Numbered from the stretch's first letter, positions 42,613 to 53,669 are shown. The stretch is 64,000 nt of DNA from Phytophthora colocasiae (GCA_018806915.1 JAGKQI010000013.1:62001-126000); one strand, 5' to 3'. Notes: generated by a model not told the origin, from the letters alone. Numbers and translations are program-made.

Positions 42613-43308
42613 TCACGCTGGCGGACGGCTTCCTGAGCAAACTTGCGAATGTGTGTCTCTAAACTGGTAACCGGACACTGAATTCGGAACCACCTTGTAG
42701 CAGTCCTTGTCGTTTTCGGGCTCACGGGGTCCGTGTGGAGAGCAATGGCTCGTTGCACGCCAGCCAATACATTTCAATCGCCGCCTTTTCTTCTCGTCTG
42801 CTGGGAGCATTTTCACTATGCGCGCATGTTCTTCGGCCAGAGCGACTGCGTCTTTGGGATCGATTCCAGCAGCTTGGTCGCTGACAGGTCTCTCTTCAGG
42901 CTGTTCTGTTGGTTTCTCCTCACGTACTGGAGGGACCAAAGTCGCTTCTGGTTCGTCGCCTGCGCTCCCTTTAGTGGTCACCAGTAACTCTGTGCGCATT
43001 AATTGCAGCTCTTTGGCTTCACCCACAGTGTTTACAGCCGAGTGGAAGGTGGTGCGGGCATCAGATCCGTCGACAGCGTTCAAGTGACTAGCAGACCAAA
43101 ACAGCAACAATGAAGTGTAGACAGCTCCTCCGAGAAGAAGGCACTTTAAGATCAATCTTCTTCGTGGGATTTGTGATGCAGGAGTAGCAACTCTAGATGT
43201 TTCAGGTAACAACGAGGCTGTAATTGATCGACTCATTGTAACTGGAACCGCAACAGCCTGAGTTGTTGCCCTGTGTCTGAGCAACTGATCCGTCTCGTCC
43301 TGTGTCAT
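42613..43308 (-). pseudogene. Truncated GT71-like paralogue
   Basis: The ATG at 43308 gives 231 residues. The N-terminus matches the neighbouring glycosyltransferases: a basic start, one membrane segment (LILKCLLLGGAVYTSLLLFW), a short stem, and the Cys module (RLKCIGWRATSHCSPHGPRE). The frame leaves the family pattern at VSGYQ, where paralogues read SGYC, and ends 14 residues later. The entire DxD catalytic domain is missing. It is a 3'-truncated gene copy that could still make a Golgi-anchored stem. Confidence 0.75.
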
Positions 43309-43482
43309 GACTAGCAAGTTCAAGTCTGAGGTGGCAGCTTGGCTTTGTCATTCGTGTCCACTTGGAGCAGATCATTTTCATCATTCGCGCAGGATATCGA
43401 CTGCACCGCATGAGATATGGATCATCGTATGATAACCGAGGTGTGCCTGCCGAATCGGTCGTCATTTGGGCGCGATGCCATG

Positions 43483-43772
43483 TGTTGAAGTTACCATCTC
43501 TGCAGTGATGACACCTATCTAGGGGTATTAAATTGTGCAGTTCCATATAGAGAAATCGTACCTAACTGGACTGGTTGGTGGAGAATAACTCCCCTCCAGA
43601 ACACCAGACTCTCAAATCCATCAATTCTTCTTTTACCATCTTCACCACACAAGCCCATTCTTCATCTACACTCAAGACTTCCTCTTCATAATCACCGCCT
43701 ACGCCTCTCTACCTTTGTCTCCACTCCATGCTGTATTGCCCTAACAACTCTGCGCAAATCATTACTTCAACA
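43483..43772. repeat. Duplicated segment, copy 1
   Basis: About 290 bp match the segment at 51291-51641 almost perfectly. It lies upstream of the truncated GT paralogue. The match ends after ATCATTACTTCAACA. It codes for nothing obvious. Confidence 0.85.
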
Positions 43773-45641
43773 GGTTATGAGCTCAACGGGGTATTGACCC
43801 TAACGCTTCACCAACGTGGAAGTGGTTGAATAGAGACGGCCTGGACAACGACTATCAAGTGTAGACCTGAATCCGTGAAGCCTACTACTGTAAGCACCAG
43901 CCATGACGCTGTAGTGCCGCATGTGCTGCCGCCATGCTGGGAGGCCACGATGCCTCAGCGCCAGTCACTGAACTGAAGCGCTGCACGAGTAAAACATTCC
44001 GTGCTACCGGCTATTGCCGAGCTGTGAGGCGATGCTGCCCACTGCGCCAGCTTTCCATGCTGTTGCGCTGCGTGAGCAGGACGTCTGTCACGCTATGTCC
44101 ATAATCCAGTAGGTCAAGAGCTCTGGACCGACTTCAATCATTGCCAGCCACAGGCTGTGCCAACTACTGCTGTAAGACCGCCCATGAGGCAGGCAAGTTT
44201 ATATCGCATACATACATGTATAGCATATCTACGAGACGTTACCAAAACATTGGAGCTCTCCGAACTGCAAGACAAACTTGCATTTATTACTGTAGTAGTT
44301 TAATTAAGGTGACGAGTACCGAATTCCGTCGATACCTATCTCTAACGAAAAGAAGAAGACGAAAACAAAGAGAAGAAACAATTGAGAACGAAAATGAAAA
44401 CGAACTACCAAATGACACGCACAGATGCCTCTGTAAAATGATCGTTGAGTTTATACTAGCTCCTTACTACACGAATACCATCGCTCAATGGAAGCGGTAG
44501 TCCACATATTTCCTACTAGTGCTGCACACAACACTTACAAACAACGAGAGAACAAAAATCCTCGGACAATCGCATGGAAAATGTGAAATTCTATGCATGT
44601 TTATCATGTATTTTTCAGCAAGATATGTGTACCTACAGTTTGCATTGTGGCGGTGCTGTAGTTGTATCGAAGGCTACCGATACCATTGCATCAAAATATT
44701 TATGCAAGCTACAAGCCTCTAATAAATGGCACTTTACAAAAAGTTAAACCAGAACCCAATCAGACAAATATATCTGTAACGCATCATTGACAGTGCCTAT
44801 GACAGCATGACCAAACTGATATCGATCTGATAGTTCTTTGTGCTGTCATTCTTAACACAAAATATCACAAAATCATGCAACAAAACGATTACTATGAAAT
44901 CTGAAAATCCAAAACAGCATTTACCTTGCCAAAGTGGCGAAAACTTGACGCTACAAAAGAATGTCGCTTTCTAAAACAAAAGATTTCTAAAAACTCTCTT
45001 ATGTCATGTATGCGCAGGACTGTCCTTCACAGCCACCTGTGGTGCATCAGATAGAGCATCTTATGGTATGCTCAATATCACGAGTAAATGCGAAAAACTA
45101 ATGTAAAACTAGCAAGATGTCTACTTCAGATAAAGAACACAATGACATTGAAAAAACTTCATGCAAAGAAAAATGAAAATACCTCATAAAAATCAAAACT
45201 GAAAAAGATTCACGTCACTACCAAAGTAAAGATACAAACACATTCAAGAAGCATTTACAAATTATGAGATACAGTATAATATCTGCTCATACAACTCAAG
45301 CATGCACGCCAGCCTAGCTAAAACGCCATAAAAAAGCTCACTTGATGCCAAGCTGTAGCGAACTACAGTAGTAGAACTACGGCTTGTTGTACCACAAACA
45401 TTGAAACAAAATTTGTTGGCTTGATGCCAAGCTGTAGCGAACTACTCTTGTAGAACTACGGCTTGTAATATGCTAATACAACAATCCAGATTAATTTCGG
45501 GCTCTGTGAAAACAAAATCAACAAAAATATTGGTACCAGATACATACAGACTTGCGTCTACCGGTATTTACAAAAAATTATGTGCTGAAATGTATGAAAC
45601 TGGGAGGCATCAGCGCAAAAACCGAACATTCATACGCCAAA
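43773..45641. other. AT-rich unannotated region
   Basis: No convincing gene; the composition turns AT-rich after 44150. Open frames of 60-120 codons show no motif. A segment near 45005-45070 (CACAGCCACCTGTGGT and surroundings) resembles one near 51190-51270. Two stem-loop repeats lie at 45340-45467. Confidence 0.5.
45340..45467. repeat. Two stem-loop repeats
   Basis: CTTGATGCCAAGCTGTAGCG occurs twice, about 80 bp apart, each time followed by GAACTAC and the arm CTACGGCTTG. Each unit folds with 9-nt arms (AAGCTGTAG and CTACGGCTT, one mismatch). The origin is unknown. Confidence 0.6.
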
Positions 45642-47535
45642 CTATTGTACTGGCAAGATGAAATGCTCCATACAAAAATGTTGTTGCCCATAATTTTAAA
45701 ACTAGAAATCCATTGAAAATTCTAAGAATAGCGGGATAAGCACCAACACACGGAGAACATTGCTGGTTGCATTCCGCAGTCTCACTTCCAGTTTTCCCCC
45801 CGCAATGCGGCATCTAACGGCTTACGAAAAGATGCACATCGTGCGAGCACACGAGTATTTTGTCAATGAAGCACGCGAACGAAAGGACCCCGATAGACGA
45901 CCCGTACGTCAGCGTGTAGCCGACTGTCTTGCGATAACGACGGATATGGTCAAGCGCACAATGGCGCACTGGAACAAGCACCACGACGAAACGTTCACCG
46001 CCGACACAGCTCCTCGAGGGAAGCCTCCACGATCAGAGACAGTCCAACTTCATCAGATGATTTCCGGCATTATTGATGAGCGTAATCATTTGAAAAAGCC
46101 GACGACGTCCAACATTTTGGTTTCTGAAATACAAAAAAAAAACAGGTTCAACCATACCGGCCAGAACAATGCGATCTGAATTGAACAAAATGGACTGTAG
46201 CTTTGTTCGAGGTCAAACCCGTGATCCACGCGCTGATTCAGAGGGGAATATTGCATTTCGAAAAGTGTATTTGCAAAACAAAGTTTCTAACTTAAATGCG
46301 CGCAGATATCCTAAACTTCCAGAGGTTTATTTAGATGAGAGCTACTGTAATGTCAACCACGTGGCTGGATCGACGTGGTTGCGCAAAGGATCGTCACGGT
46401 ATACTGCAAGTGGAAAAGGAAAACGTTATTGCATCGTTGGTGCTGGAATTGTCTACGTAAAGAACGGAAAACTGGATGCAGAGTGGGTACCTGATTCGTT
46501 GGAGTATTGGCCGTCTCACTACACCTCACAAAATTCTGACTATCACGGTAATTTTACTGGGCCACTGTTTAATCTTTGGTTCGAGAGAGTGTGTGGTGTC
46601 CTGCAGCTACTTTATGGAAGTTGCCGAATCCACATGGACGGCGCTTCCTACCACAAGGTCCAGATCAACGCTGTTCCACCCAGCAATGCGCTCCGAGATG
46701 AGATGATCGTGTGGTTGAAAGGTCAAGGCTACAATGCCCCTTCTCACTATACACGCAAACAGCTTCGGGCTGTCATCGCACAGGTACTATAAACCTTTTT
46801 AATTTTTTGCTTTTTCACTGAAAATCTTTTTTTTTAGGTTCGGCCGCCTCCTATTTACGAAGCGGTTGAGACTGCGCGCAGATTCAAACATGAAGTGCTC
46901 TACACTCCCCCGTATCATCCGGAGCTGCAACCAATCGAGATGATATGGGGTGCGTTGAAGAATCGCATCGCTTTGGATCCTGCCGACTCGCTAGATGATC
47001 TTGGCATCAAGATTAAAGAAGGCCTTGACGCTATTACCAAGAAAGAATGGATCGGGGCTTATAAAAAGGTGCAGATGCAAGAGCTACTCTACATTGAGGT
47101 AGCTCAAACTGCAGTTTCAGTAACGATTCCAGCACATTCACGGGAAGAACTTGCTGCCGAGTCGCTATACAGAGACGATTTCGACATGGAAGTTGAGTAT
47201 AGCGTTGCATTATAAATATATTGTCTTACAGAAAATCAAAATTAACAGTTTATTAGGCCTCGTAATTGAAGTTCGGAAAATATTTTTTTATGTGGCAACC
47301 ATACGGTGACCATATGGGGTGTTAAAGCCTCGATATTTTAGCGGTTTTGATAGGGAAGCATTTTTCAATTAAGTGTAGACATCGCATTTCGAGTGGATAG
47401 AAACGGTTTGAATCATTACTTAAAAGAGGAGATACTGGGCTTTCTAACAAAAAAAAAACAAATCAAACCAATAATTGGGGAATGTAATACGTCCCATCAA
47501 AAAAGTTGGAGCATTTCATCTTGCCAGTACAATAG
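45642..47535 (+). mobile_element. IS630/Tc1-like transposon
   Basis: Perfect 29-bp inverted repeats lie at 45642-45670 and 47507-47535, starting CTATTGTACTGGCAAGATGA. A TA occurs six bases inside each end, so the true element may start at CTGGCAAG with TA as target duplication. One transposase gene is inside, with about 290 bp of AT-rich sequence after it. Confidence 0.8.
45805..47215 (+). pseudogene. IS630/Tc1-like DDE transposase, one frameshift
   Basis: From the ATG at 45805 an N-terminal helix-turn-helix region runs to a ten-base A run near 46131-46142. There the frame shifts and the rest of the protein continues. Catalytic motifs: VYLDESYCNVNH (first Asp), RIHMDGASYHK (second Asp), then PPYHPELQPIEMIWGAL (Glu). 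An intron (46784-46837, GTACTA to TTTTTTAG) separates the second and third motifs with phase 0. The C-terminus is acidic. Apart from the homopolymer shift, which could also be a sequencing error, the gene looks complete. Confidence 0.8.
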
Positions 47536-48251
47536 AACATTCAGTCACTGGCAGTGTTTCAAACATTTCCCCAATAAAAAGAAATTTAAAAATTAAATCT
47601 TCTTCTATTTAAGTTCTTAAAGCACCATACATTTACGTGACAAGCCAACAAAAGCCTCTGCCTACAGAAAGCAAACTATAGTTTTACTGCATCAATTCCA
47701 CCTACAATTGATTCGATAGTTTACAAGTCTAGCACTTGAGAAGAAGAACGATAATAAAAACTCTAAACGAGTTCAGTCTCTAGGGAGAACAATAGCCCCA
47801 ACGATGAGAGCCTGAGCACTTACTGCAAACACGATGCATACGCTGCCGATGACACGGTGTGATGTTATTTGTGCTGTAAAATCTGTAGCCTTTCTTCACA
47901 ATATTTGAACGCTATAAACTCTCAAGAGCTTAACCAAATTTAAAAATTACCAACTTTAAAGTATGGCCAGTTTAAGAAAACTTGGAGGCCGATGTACTGT
48001 GTAAGCCCAGCCAAAGAAACATAACTCAAAAACCGAAAGACAACATGTTAAGGCAACACCCACAAAAGAGCACAAACAGTATAAAAATGATCAAAGTTAA
48101 ACAGCTTACACAAAATATCAATATAAGCCAACAAACACAGCGAACAGGTTTTGATCCTTTAAATTAAAGGTTTTCCTGAATAGCTTTCTCAACACGCGTA
48201 CAAAGCGTTAATAACGACATTCTACAACGGTGAACAGGTTTCATCCTCTAA
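47536..48251. other. AT-rich region with a ~90-bp duplication
   Basis: No supported gene. GAACAGGTTTTGATCC at about 48141 and GAACAGGTTTCATCC at about 48231 are the starts of two ~90-bp repeats. The second was split by the Harbinger insertion, so AAGGTTTTCCTGAATAGC appears both at about 48168 and directly after the element at 51058. Confidence 0.55.
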
Positions 48252-48270
48252 GGCTCGGTTCTAACCGCGT

Positions 48271-48405
48271 GCCATCCGTGCCACGCCGTGCCACGTTATA
48301 TCTCATTGGCCAAAATGAAGGTAGGTGTAGGGGTTTCGTGCCATCCTCGTGCCACCGGTGGCACGGCAAAGTGCCATGGCACGGCGTCGTGCCACGTGCC
48401 ACCGA
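48271..48405. promoter_or_regulatory. GTGCCA motif array in Harbinger left end
   Basis: About ten copies of GTGCCA, in both orientations, lie between the left terminus and the transposase ATG. A shorter cluster (GTGGCGTGGCATGGCAC) lies inside the right end near 51015-51031. The subterminal position on both sides suggests binding sites for the transposase or its partner. In the left end they also overlap the transposase promoter. Confidence 0.55.
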
Positions 48406-48484
48406 GATATTTCGCAATGATCGTGTCAACTTCACTGCAGCATTTCATAGATTTCGCGGCTCTTCGCTGCACACGCTGTGGTGA

Positions 48485-49642
48485 ATGGAGGCGGATACAC
48501 TCGCCGTAGCAGCTGCAGTGTTCGTTGCGGCGCTGTACGTTGAGTGTGAAGATGAACGCAAACGGTGCCTGGAAAGAGAGAGGCTGAACTGGAGGCATCA
48601 CTCTCAGCTGCTGCTGAATGAGGGTCAATTTAAGCAGTATTACCGCATGTCCTTCAGGTCGTTTGAAAAGCTTGTACGCATGCTGGCCCCCAGTCTTCGA
48701 GTGGATGAAGTCCAGTCGCGGCGTCGGACAGGAGGTGTTGACCCGTTGTCGCCCGTAAACAAGGTGCAGATGCTAGTGTCGTGGCTTGCCGGCTATTCGT
48801 ATCACCCTGTGCGTCTGTTGTCTGGAGCAAGCAAAACGGCATTCTACGATAGCATTCATGAGGTCATGGACGCCATTCAACAGCACGAAGATCTCCAGAT
48901 ACGCTTTCCGGTCACTGAACGAGAGCAGCGAGAGTCAGCAAAGGAATTTGCAAGCCTGAGCAAGAATCGAGTGCTTGTGGGTTGTGTGGGTGCGATCGAC
49001 GGGTGGCTATGCAAGATTCAAGTACCCTGCAGAAAGGAAGTTAAGCGAGTCGTCTCATTTTTCTCGGGGCACTATCACTGCTATGGTGTTAATGTGCAAG
49101 CATGTGTAGATCATCGCAGTCGATTTACAGCTATTTCGGCATCGTGTCCCGGGGGTATGGGCGATTCTCTCGCGTATATGAGGTGGCAGTTGTCCGTTGT
49201 GGCTGATAACTTTCCCGTGGGCCTGTTTCTTGCCGGTGATAACGCATATTCTAACAGCAACAAGTTGCTGACCCCGTTTACTAAACCGCAGACCAACAAC
49301 AAGTTTCAAGATGCATTCAATTTCTACCTAAGTCAACTACGGATTCGTGTGGAAATGGCATTTGGCTTGCTTGTTAATAAATGGCGCATTTTCAAGTCGC
49401 CATTGCGTGTCAGCATGAAAAACGTGAAAAAGGTTGTGAATGTGGCGTGTATTCTTCACAACTTCTGTATAAACGAGCGTACTAGAGTGAACAGTAGTTG
49501 TGATGTCACGGGTGATGATGACTTGGTCAGTGCAGTGACACAAGCTTCCAGTACGAGAACTGAGCGAACCGCTGATGCTACTGTGGGAGAAAATGACTTG
49601 CTCACATACCGACAAATGTACATGTGCACAAGTTCATCCTGA
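48485..49642 (+). CDS. PIF/Harbinger transposase
   Basis: The ATG at 48485 gives 385 residues without introns. An N-terminal helical region with FRMSFRSFEKLVRML-type text (here YRMSFRSFEKLVRML) precedes the DDE_Tnp_4 nuclease. Its Asp/Asp/Glu are in VGAIDGWLC, LAGDNAYSN and RIRVEMAFGLLVNKW. HNFCINER near the end is also family-typical. The family cuts at TAA or TNA sites and needs the partner protein for nuclear import and DNA binding. No damage is visible, so it could be active. Confidence 0.88.
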   Translation: MEADTLAVAAAVFVAALYVECEDERKRCLERERLNWRHHSQLLLNEGQFKQYYRMSFRSFEKLVRMLAPSLRVDEVQSRRRTGGVDPLSPVNKVQMLVSWLAGYSYHPVRLLSGASKTAFYDSIHEVMDAIQQHEDLQIRFPVTEREQRESAKEFASLSKNRVLVGCVGAIDGWLCKIQVPCRKEVKRVVSFFSGHYHCYGVNVQACVDHRSRFTAISASCPGGMGDSLAYMRWQLSVVADNFPVGLFLAGDNAYSNSNKLLTPFTKPQTNNKFQDAFNFYLSQLRIRVEMAFGLLVNKWRIFKSPLRVSMKNVKKVVNVACILHNFCINERTRVNSSCDVTGDDDLVSAVTQASSTRTERTADATVGENDLLTYRQMYMCTSSS

Positions 49643-49811
49643 ACCAATTGCCGAGTCTGAGTTACTACGTAATGCCTACGTCGGAAAGCTACGAAAAATG
49701 AATCTTGTTCGACCACATTACAATGTTCAACGGTCGAAACGTGAAGCCGAAGAAGCATAGTAGTTTTGCATTTTGGGTTTTACGGAGGTGAGTCACACGT
49801 CAAATGCTACG

Positions 49812-50837
49812 TTACTTTTCGGACACCAGTGCAGATTCCATCTCGCTTAGCTTTGAGTTGTAGATATCTAGACTTTTCTGGAGCGATTCGTACGAGCGCC
49901 CTTTTGCCTGTAAATCGTCAATCCGGCGCTCGACAAATTCGATCAGTTTGTGCATGCTCATGAGTCTATCTACCGCGGAGGGCTGTGGTGTGGACAATTT
50001 TGTGTTGAGTATCTGCAACGTGTTCACGATCTCTCTTTTCACTCTTTTCCGCGGAGGTGAAGGCACCTGCTGAGACGAGCTGTCGCGCTTGAGGGAGTCA
50101 TACTCATCGCCATCCAAAAGCCCACCTTCAACAAAATTGGTCAAATCATGCTTCTGCTCCAAGCATGTCCGAAGGTAAAACACGTCGAGTTCGCCAGCAC
50201 AATAGTCGAAAAAGTCATCTTCATTCTCACCAGACTTTGTAAACCGTGCAACTGCCTTTAAGTAGCGCTTGTTGATGTCTTTCCATGAGTCGTAAAGCTT
50301 AGCAGCGTCATGAATGGCGAAAACCGCGGGATCAATACCGTCAAACCGAGCGTTAGAACACAGAAGCTTGTTAAAATCTGTGCGATTTGTGTTGAACTCC
50401 GCTGCTACATCCCTCCAGAATGATGCTTTCCCATGGACATCGCTAGCATCAAGCTGCTGTCGAGACGGCTGGTCGCCAATGTCAGCGAAGCGCACAGCAA
50501 ATGCGTCCGAAAACAAAATAGTCAGGAGCCGGAAGCAGCAATACTTTGCGGACGGGAGAGATTCTTGCGTCTCACCGGACTCAATCGTTGATTGAACTAG
50601 GGAACGATGGTACGCATCGTACTCTTGCAGGTGTCGGATTCGGTCCGCCGCGGGCGTATTCCTACTGAGTCGCAGCTTGCGACTTGTGCACTCCTTCCTA
50701 AGCTGGTTAACCGACCAGGCAGTGTAGTCATCAGAGGTTGGGACTGGTGTCTTGCCTGGATCCACTACCGTCCTGTTTGCGGACCACAGCCGTGGTGAGT
50801 CCTGATCGCCATTGCTTCCACCCGATTCACTCGCCAT
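49812..50837 (-). CDS. Harbinger partner protein, DNA-binding type
   Basis: The ATG at 50837 gives 341 residues on minus, converging with the transposase. Residues 40-75 (WSVNQLRKECTSRKLRLSRN) resemble a SAP-like helix-loop-helix. The middle (FWRDVAAEFNTNRTDFNKLL to KDINKRYLKAVARF) resembles the Myb/trihelix-like region of Harbinger second ORFs. A basic nuclear-signal-like PPRKRVKREI and a C-terminal coiled coil follow. Family knowledge assigns such proteins to binding the transposon ends and recruiting the transposase. Confidence 0.75.
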   Translation of the reverse strand: MASESGGSNGDQDSPRLWSANRTVVDPGKTPVPTSDDYTAWSVNQLRKECTSRKLRLSRNTPAADRIRHLQEYDAYHRSLVQSTIESGETQESLPSAKYCCFRLLTILFSDAFAVRFADIGDQPSRQQLDASDVHGKASFWRDVAAEFNTNRTDFNKLLCSNARFDGIDPAVFAIHDAAKLYDSWKDINKRYLKAVARFTKSGENEDDFFDYCAGELDVFYLRTCLEQKHDLTNFVEGGLLDGDEYDSLKRDSSSQQVPSPPRKRVKREIVNTLQILNTKLSTPQPSAVDRLMSMHKLIEFVERRIDDLQAKGRSYESLQKSLDIYNSKLSEMESALVSEK

Positions 50838-51290
50838 GACCGCTTGCCGGTCGCCCTACAAACACGAGAATGTCAGCCCGCCATGCCAAGCCCGCCCGAA
50901 TCAATGGAAAGAAAATCACGAACGTAAGCTTCTCGGAAAATGACACTGTGGCACGGCACGATTCGTTCCTAACCAACTCGGTGGCACTGCTCAGGACCCT
51001 ACCCCTATCTCCCCGTGGCGTGGCATGGCACGAGTACCAGCGGTTAGAACCGACCCTAAGGTTTTCCTGAATAGCCAAAATAACAAGAAATTGCACAACC
51101 ACGCCAACACCGGCAAGAAAATGACAAATCTGACAACGGAAGTCAAAGAAAAAAGGTCATCTATATCAAAACAAGCTACCACTTGTTAGTGTTCATGTTC
51201 GCACAGGACTGTATATTTACAGCCACCTGTGGTACATTAAACTCTACTCGACAGATAGAGCGTCATACACATTCCTCGATGTGGGAGGCT

Positions 51291-51641
51291 GTTGAAGTTA
51301 CCATCTCTGCAGTGATGACACCTATCTAGGGGTATTAAATTGTGCAGTTCCATATAGAGAAATCGTACCTAACTGGACTGGTTGGTGGAGAATAACTCCC
51401 CTCCAGAACACCAGACTCTCAAATCCATCAATTCTTCTTTTACCATCTTCACCACACAAGCCCATTCTTCATCTACACTCAAGACTTCCTCTTCATAATC
51501 ACCGCCTACGCCTCTCTACCTTTGTCTCCTTTGGTACACTCAAGACTTCCTCTTCATAATCACCGCCTACGCCTCTCTACCTTTGTCTCCACTCCATGCT
51601 GTATTGCCCTAACAACTCTGCGCAAATCATTACTTCAACAC
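51291..51641. repeat. Duplicated segment, copy 2 with internal tandem duplication
   Basis: 51291-51529 match 43483-43722, and 51591-51641 match 43723-43772. Between them about 61 bp (ACACTCAAGACTTCCTC to CTTTGTCTCC) are repeated in tandem only in this copy. It lies 94 bp after the stop of the glycosyltransferase at 51735. Confidence 0.85.
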
Positions 51642-51734
51642 CATGCACCTAAACGAAGTGACGCTGACCAACACGCTGAAGTGCTACGATTCCATCTGAT
51701 ACTGTAGTTTCCTTCTTTTAAGTTATGTGTGCTT

Positions 51735-53669
51735 TCATGCCATGTAGTCTTGCGTCCGTGAAGGTTCGGCCGCCAGATCCGCTGCCTCTTTCGCAAAACG
51801 CCTCAAGTTCGTCTCCAAGCCTGCAAAGATGAGGTTGGCGATTTCCTGGACGTAGAAATTCGGGTTGGAGCCGATATGTCTCTGTCCGTAGCAGTGTTGA
51901 TCCTGGAACTGCGGCTCGACACTGTAAGCCTCTATCAGGTAGTCTGCGCGCGAAGCCGTGCTATTGAACGACAACAAATGTGTCCAAATGATTTTGTCAG
52001 GGTATCCATCGGGTTCAGGAACCTCCGTTGGGGCCGGCGTTATCACTGCAAACTCCGCTTCGACTTCGTCCCAGTTAGGCGTCAAGCGGCCGTGGCCATT
52101 CTTGACCCTCTCGGCTGCCAGTTTCTCCCTTGCTCTTGTTAACGCTTCGCTTCGGGCATTAACAGTTATTTGCTTCGGCATTCCCGTCAGTTTGTGTGAG
52201 TTCCGGTGCATGAAGATCACTTCTCCATCAGTATCGTGCTGTACCATCGTCATCCCACAGAAATTGCCTTCAATCACCTTACCAGCTACTGCCGGTGGCC
52301 TCTGAATCATGTGGAACGAGGTATTTTGATGCATCCATGCAAAACGAAAGAGATCTTTATCGCCGTGCGCGAGTTTGAAGTTGTCGAAGAGATTCGGGCG
52401 GTGAAACGCGTAGAAGGATAGCACTTCCATGGGGATTGTGTGTCGCCGCCGGTCAATAAGTAGTTGGCCGCTCTCCTGTTCGAACATGTCGACGAACGGG
52501 AAACCCAGGAACTGCCAGATCAAAGACTGGCGGTGGATATTGAAGATCGTATTGTCAGGATGCCAGAAGTCCGGCCAGAAGACAGCTCCAGTCTCGACAA
52601 ATTCAGAAGACTCAAATAGGAAGCTTGGGTCCCGTACAGGCACATTATCCGCATCCAGGAAGAGGATCCGTTCGAGAAAACTGTGATAAATGGCGTAGAT
52701 TTTCGTACCGTAGCCAAAAGCCCGAGCGTCATTAATCTCGTGGAACGTGATGCCCCCAACTGTGTCGGATCGTGCCAGGGTTTTCAATGGAGACAACCCA
52801 TTGCGGATTGATCGCATTTCATCTGGTCGGTACCATAATTCAATTGGAAGTTGACAGCCAAACACCTCTCGAAGGGTTCGCACCGTGGCGTACGCACTAG
52901 CCAGCAATTTGGGATACACAACCATGACAATGCCATCTCGACCCCCTGACTGGTTGGTATTCACTCCTTCCACAACTGGGACTACGTGGGGAAGTGAAAA
53001 CCCCGGGATGGAAGCTTTCTTGGCCACTTCATTCGCTCGGATAGGGAATTTTACAAACTCGGAAGCATCCAGACAACGAAACCTTGCGTCTTTACGCACA
53101 CTGTTGCACGTACGCTTCGCCACATGAAATATTTCACCGGTATCCTTGTCCTCCAGTTCGCAATACCCAGATTGATCGACCGGTACTGGTTTGCCACAAG
53201 GCAGATCCAGATCCGGCAGCCGCTCGCCATCAGGGTCACAGTTGCTTGTAGCCTTCCACCCACGACATCTCAGCCGCGCGTCCACCTTCTTCTTCTCCTG
53301 TTTGTCTGCAGTCGTCATCTTTGCGTGCATCTCTGCTTCCTGAGCCTTCGCAACAGCAAGAGCTGCTCGAATCGAAATTTCCCGAGCCGATAACTGATCC
53401 ACTGGAGGCAATTTCTTGGTTACAGGTAGAGCCATTGGAGTTGTTTCCGTTGGTTCTTCCAGGGCAGTTGATTGTGTCACTTTAGGAGCATCCAGCCGTC
53501 CCAACCAAGTAGCATTCCAGCAGACCAACCACGTGATGTAAAGTGCCCCTGCCAACAGTACCAGCCTCAGGCGCCATCGCGTTGGCCGAGCAGTCATGAG
53601 AGCTTCATCTTGCTGAGGCAGTAGCGGCGAGCGACTCACTGTCCTCGATCGCAGTAGACTTTGCTCCAT
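51735..53669 (-). CDS. GT71/MNN1-like glycosyltransferase
   Basis: The ATG at 53669 gives 644 residues. A basic N-terminus, a membrane segment near residues 33-52 (LRLVLLAGALYITWLVCW), a short stem with Ala/Glu-rich helix, and the Cys module (LRCRGWKATSNCDPDGERLP to SGYCELEDKDTGE) come first. The catalytic domain has LFLDADNVPVRDP (DxD), FWPDFWHP, FEQESGQLLIDRRR and HGDKDLFRFAW, then FCGMTMVQHD and VIFMHRNSHKL. The predicted role is transfer of a sugar, probably mannose, to glycans in the Golgi lumen. It is the most downstream of three head-to-tail paralogues and is intact. Confidence 0.83.
   Translation of the reverse strand: MEQSLLRSRTVSRSPLLPQQDEALMTARPTRWRLRLVLLAGALYITWLVCWNATWLGRLDAPKVTQSTALEEPTETTPMALPVTKKLPPVDQLSAREISIRAALAVAKAQEAEMHAKMTTADKQEKKKVDARLRCRGWKATSNCDPDGERLPDLDLPCGKPVPVDQSGYCELEDKDTGEIFHVAKRTCNSVRKDARFRCLDASEFVKFPIRANEVAKKASIPGFSLPHVVPVVEGVNTNQSGGRDGIVMVVYPKLLASAYATVRTLREVFGCQLPIELWYRPDEMRSIRNGLSPLKTLARSDTVGGITFHEINDARAFGYGTKIYAIYHSFLERILFLDADNVPVRDPSFLFESSEFVETGAVFWPDFWHPDNTIFNIHRQSLIWQFLGFPFVDMFEQESGQLLIDRRRHTIPMEVLSFYAFHRPNLFDNFKLAHGDKDLFRFAWMHQNTSFHMIQRPPAVAGKVIEGNFCGMTMVQHDTDGEVIFMHRNSHKLTGMPKQITVNARSEALTRAREKLAAERVKNGHGRLTPNWDEVEAEFAVITPAPTEVPEPDGYPDKIIWTHLLSFNSTASRADYLIEAYSVEPQFQDQHCYGQRHIGSNPNFYVQEIANLIFAGLETNLRRFAKEAADLAAEPSRTQDYMA

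Larger units (their letters stand above)
48252..51056. mobile_element. PIF/Harbinger transposon
   Basis: Terminal inverted repeats GGCTCGGTTCTAACCGC (left) and GGGTCGGTTCTAACCGC (right, read inward) match at 16 of 17 positions. TAA flanks both ends (48249-48251 and 51057-51059), the 3-bp Harbinger target duplication. Two genes converge inside: a transposase on plus and a DNA-binding-type protein on minus, the usual two-gene set. The left subterminal region is packed with GTGCCA motifs. Confidence 0.9.

Noticed and set aside
42707..43087. 126-codon plus frame opposite the truncated GT paralogue
   Set aside because: It is the complement of the stem region of the minus-strand gene and shows no motif.
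44141..44500. 119-codon plus frame in the AT-rich region
   Set aside because: No motif, no signal peptide, no sign of coding composition; treated as non-coding.
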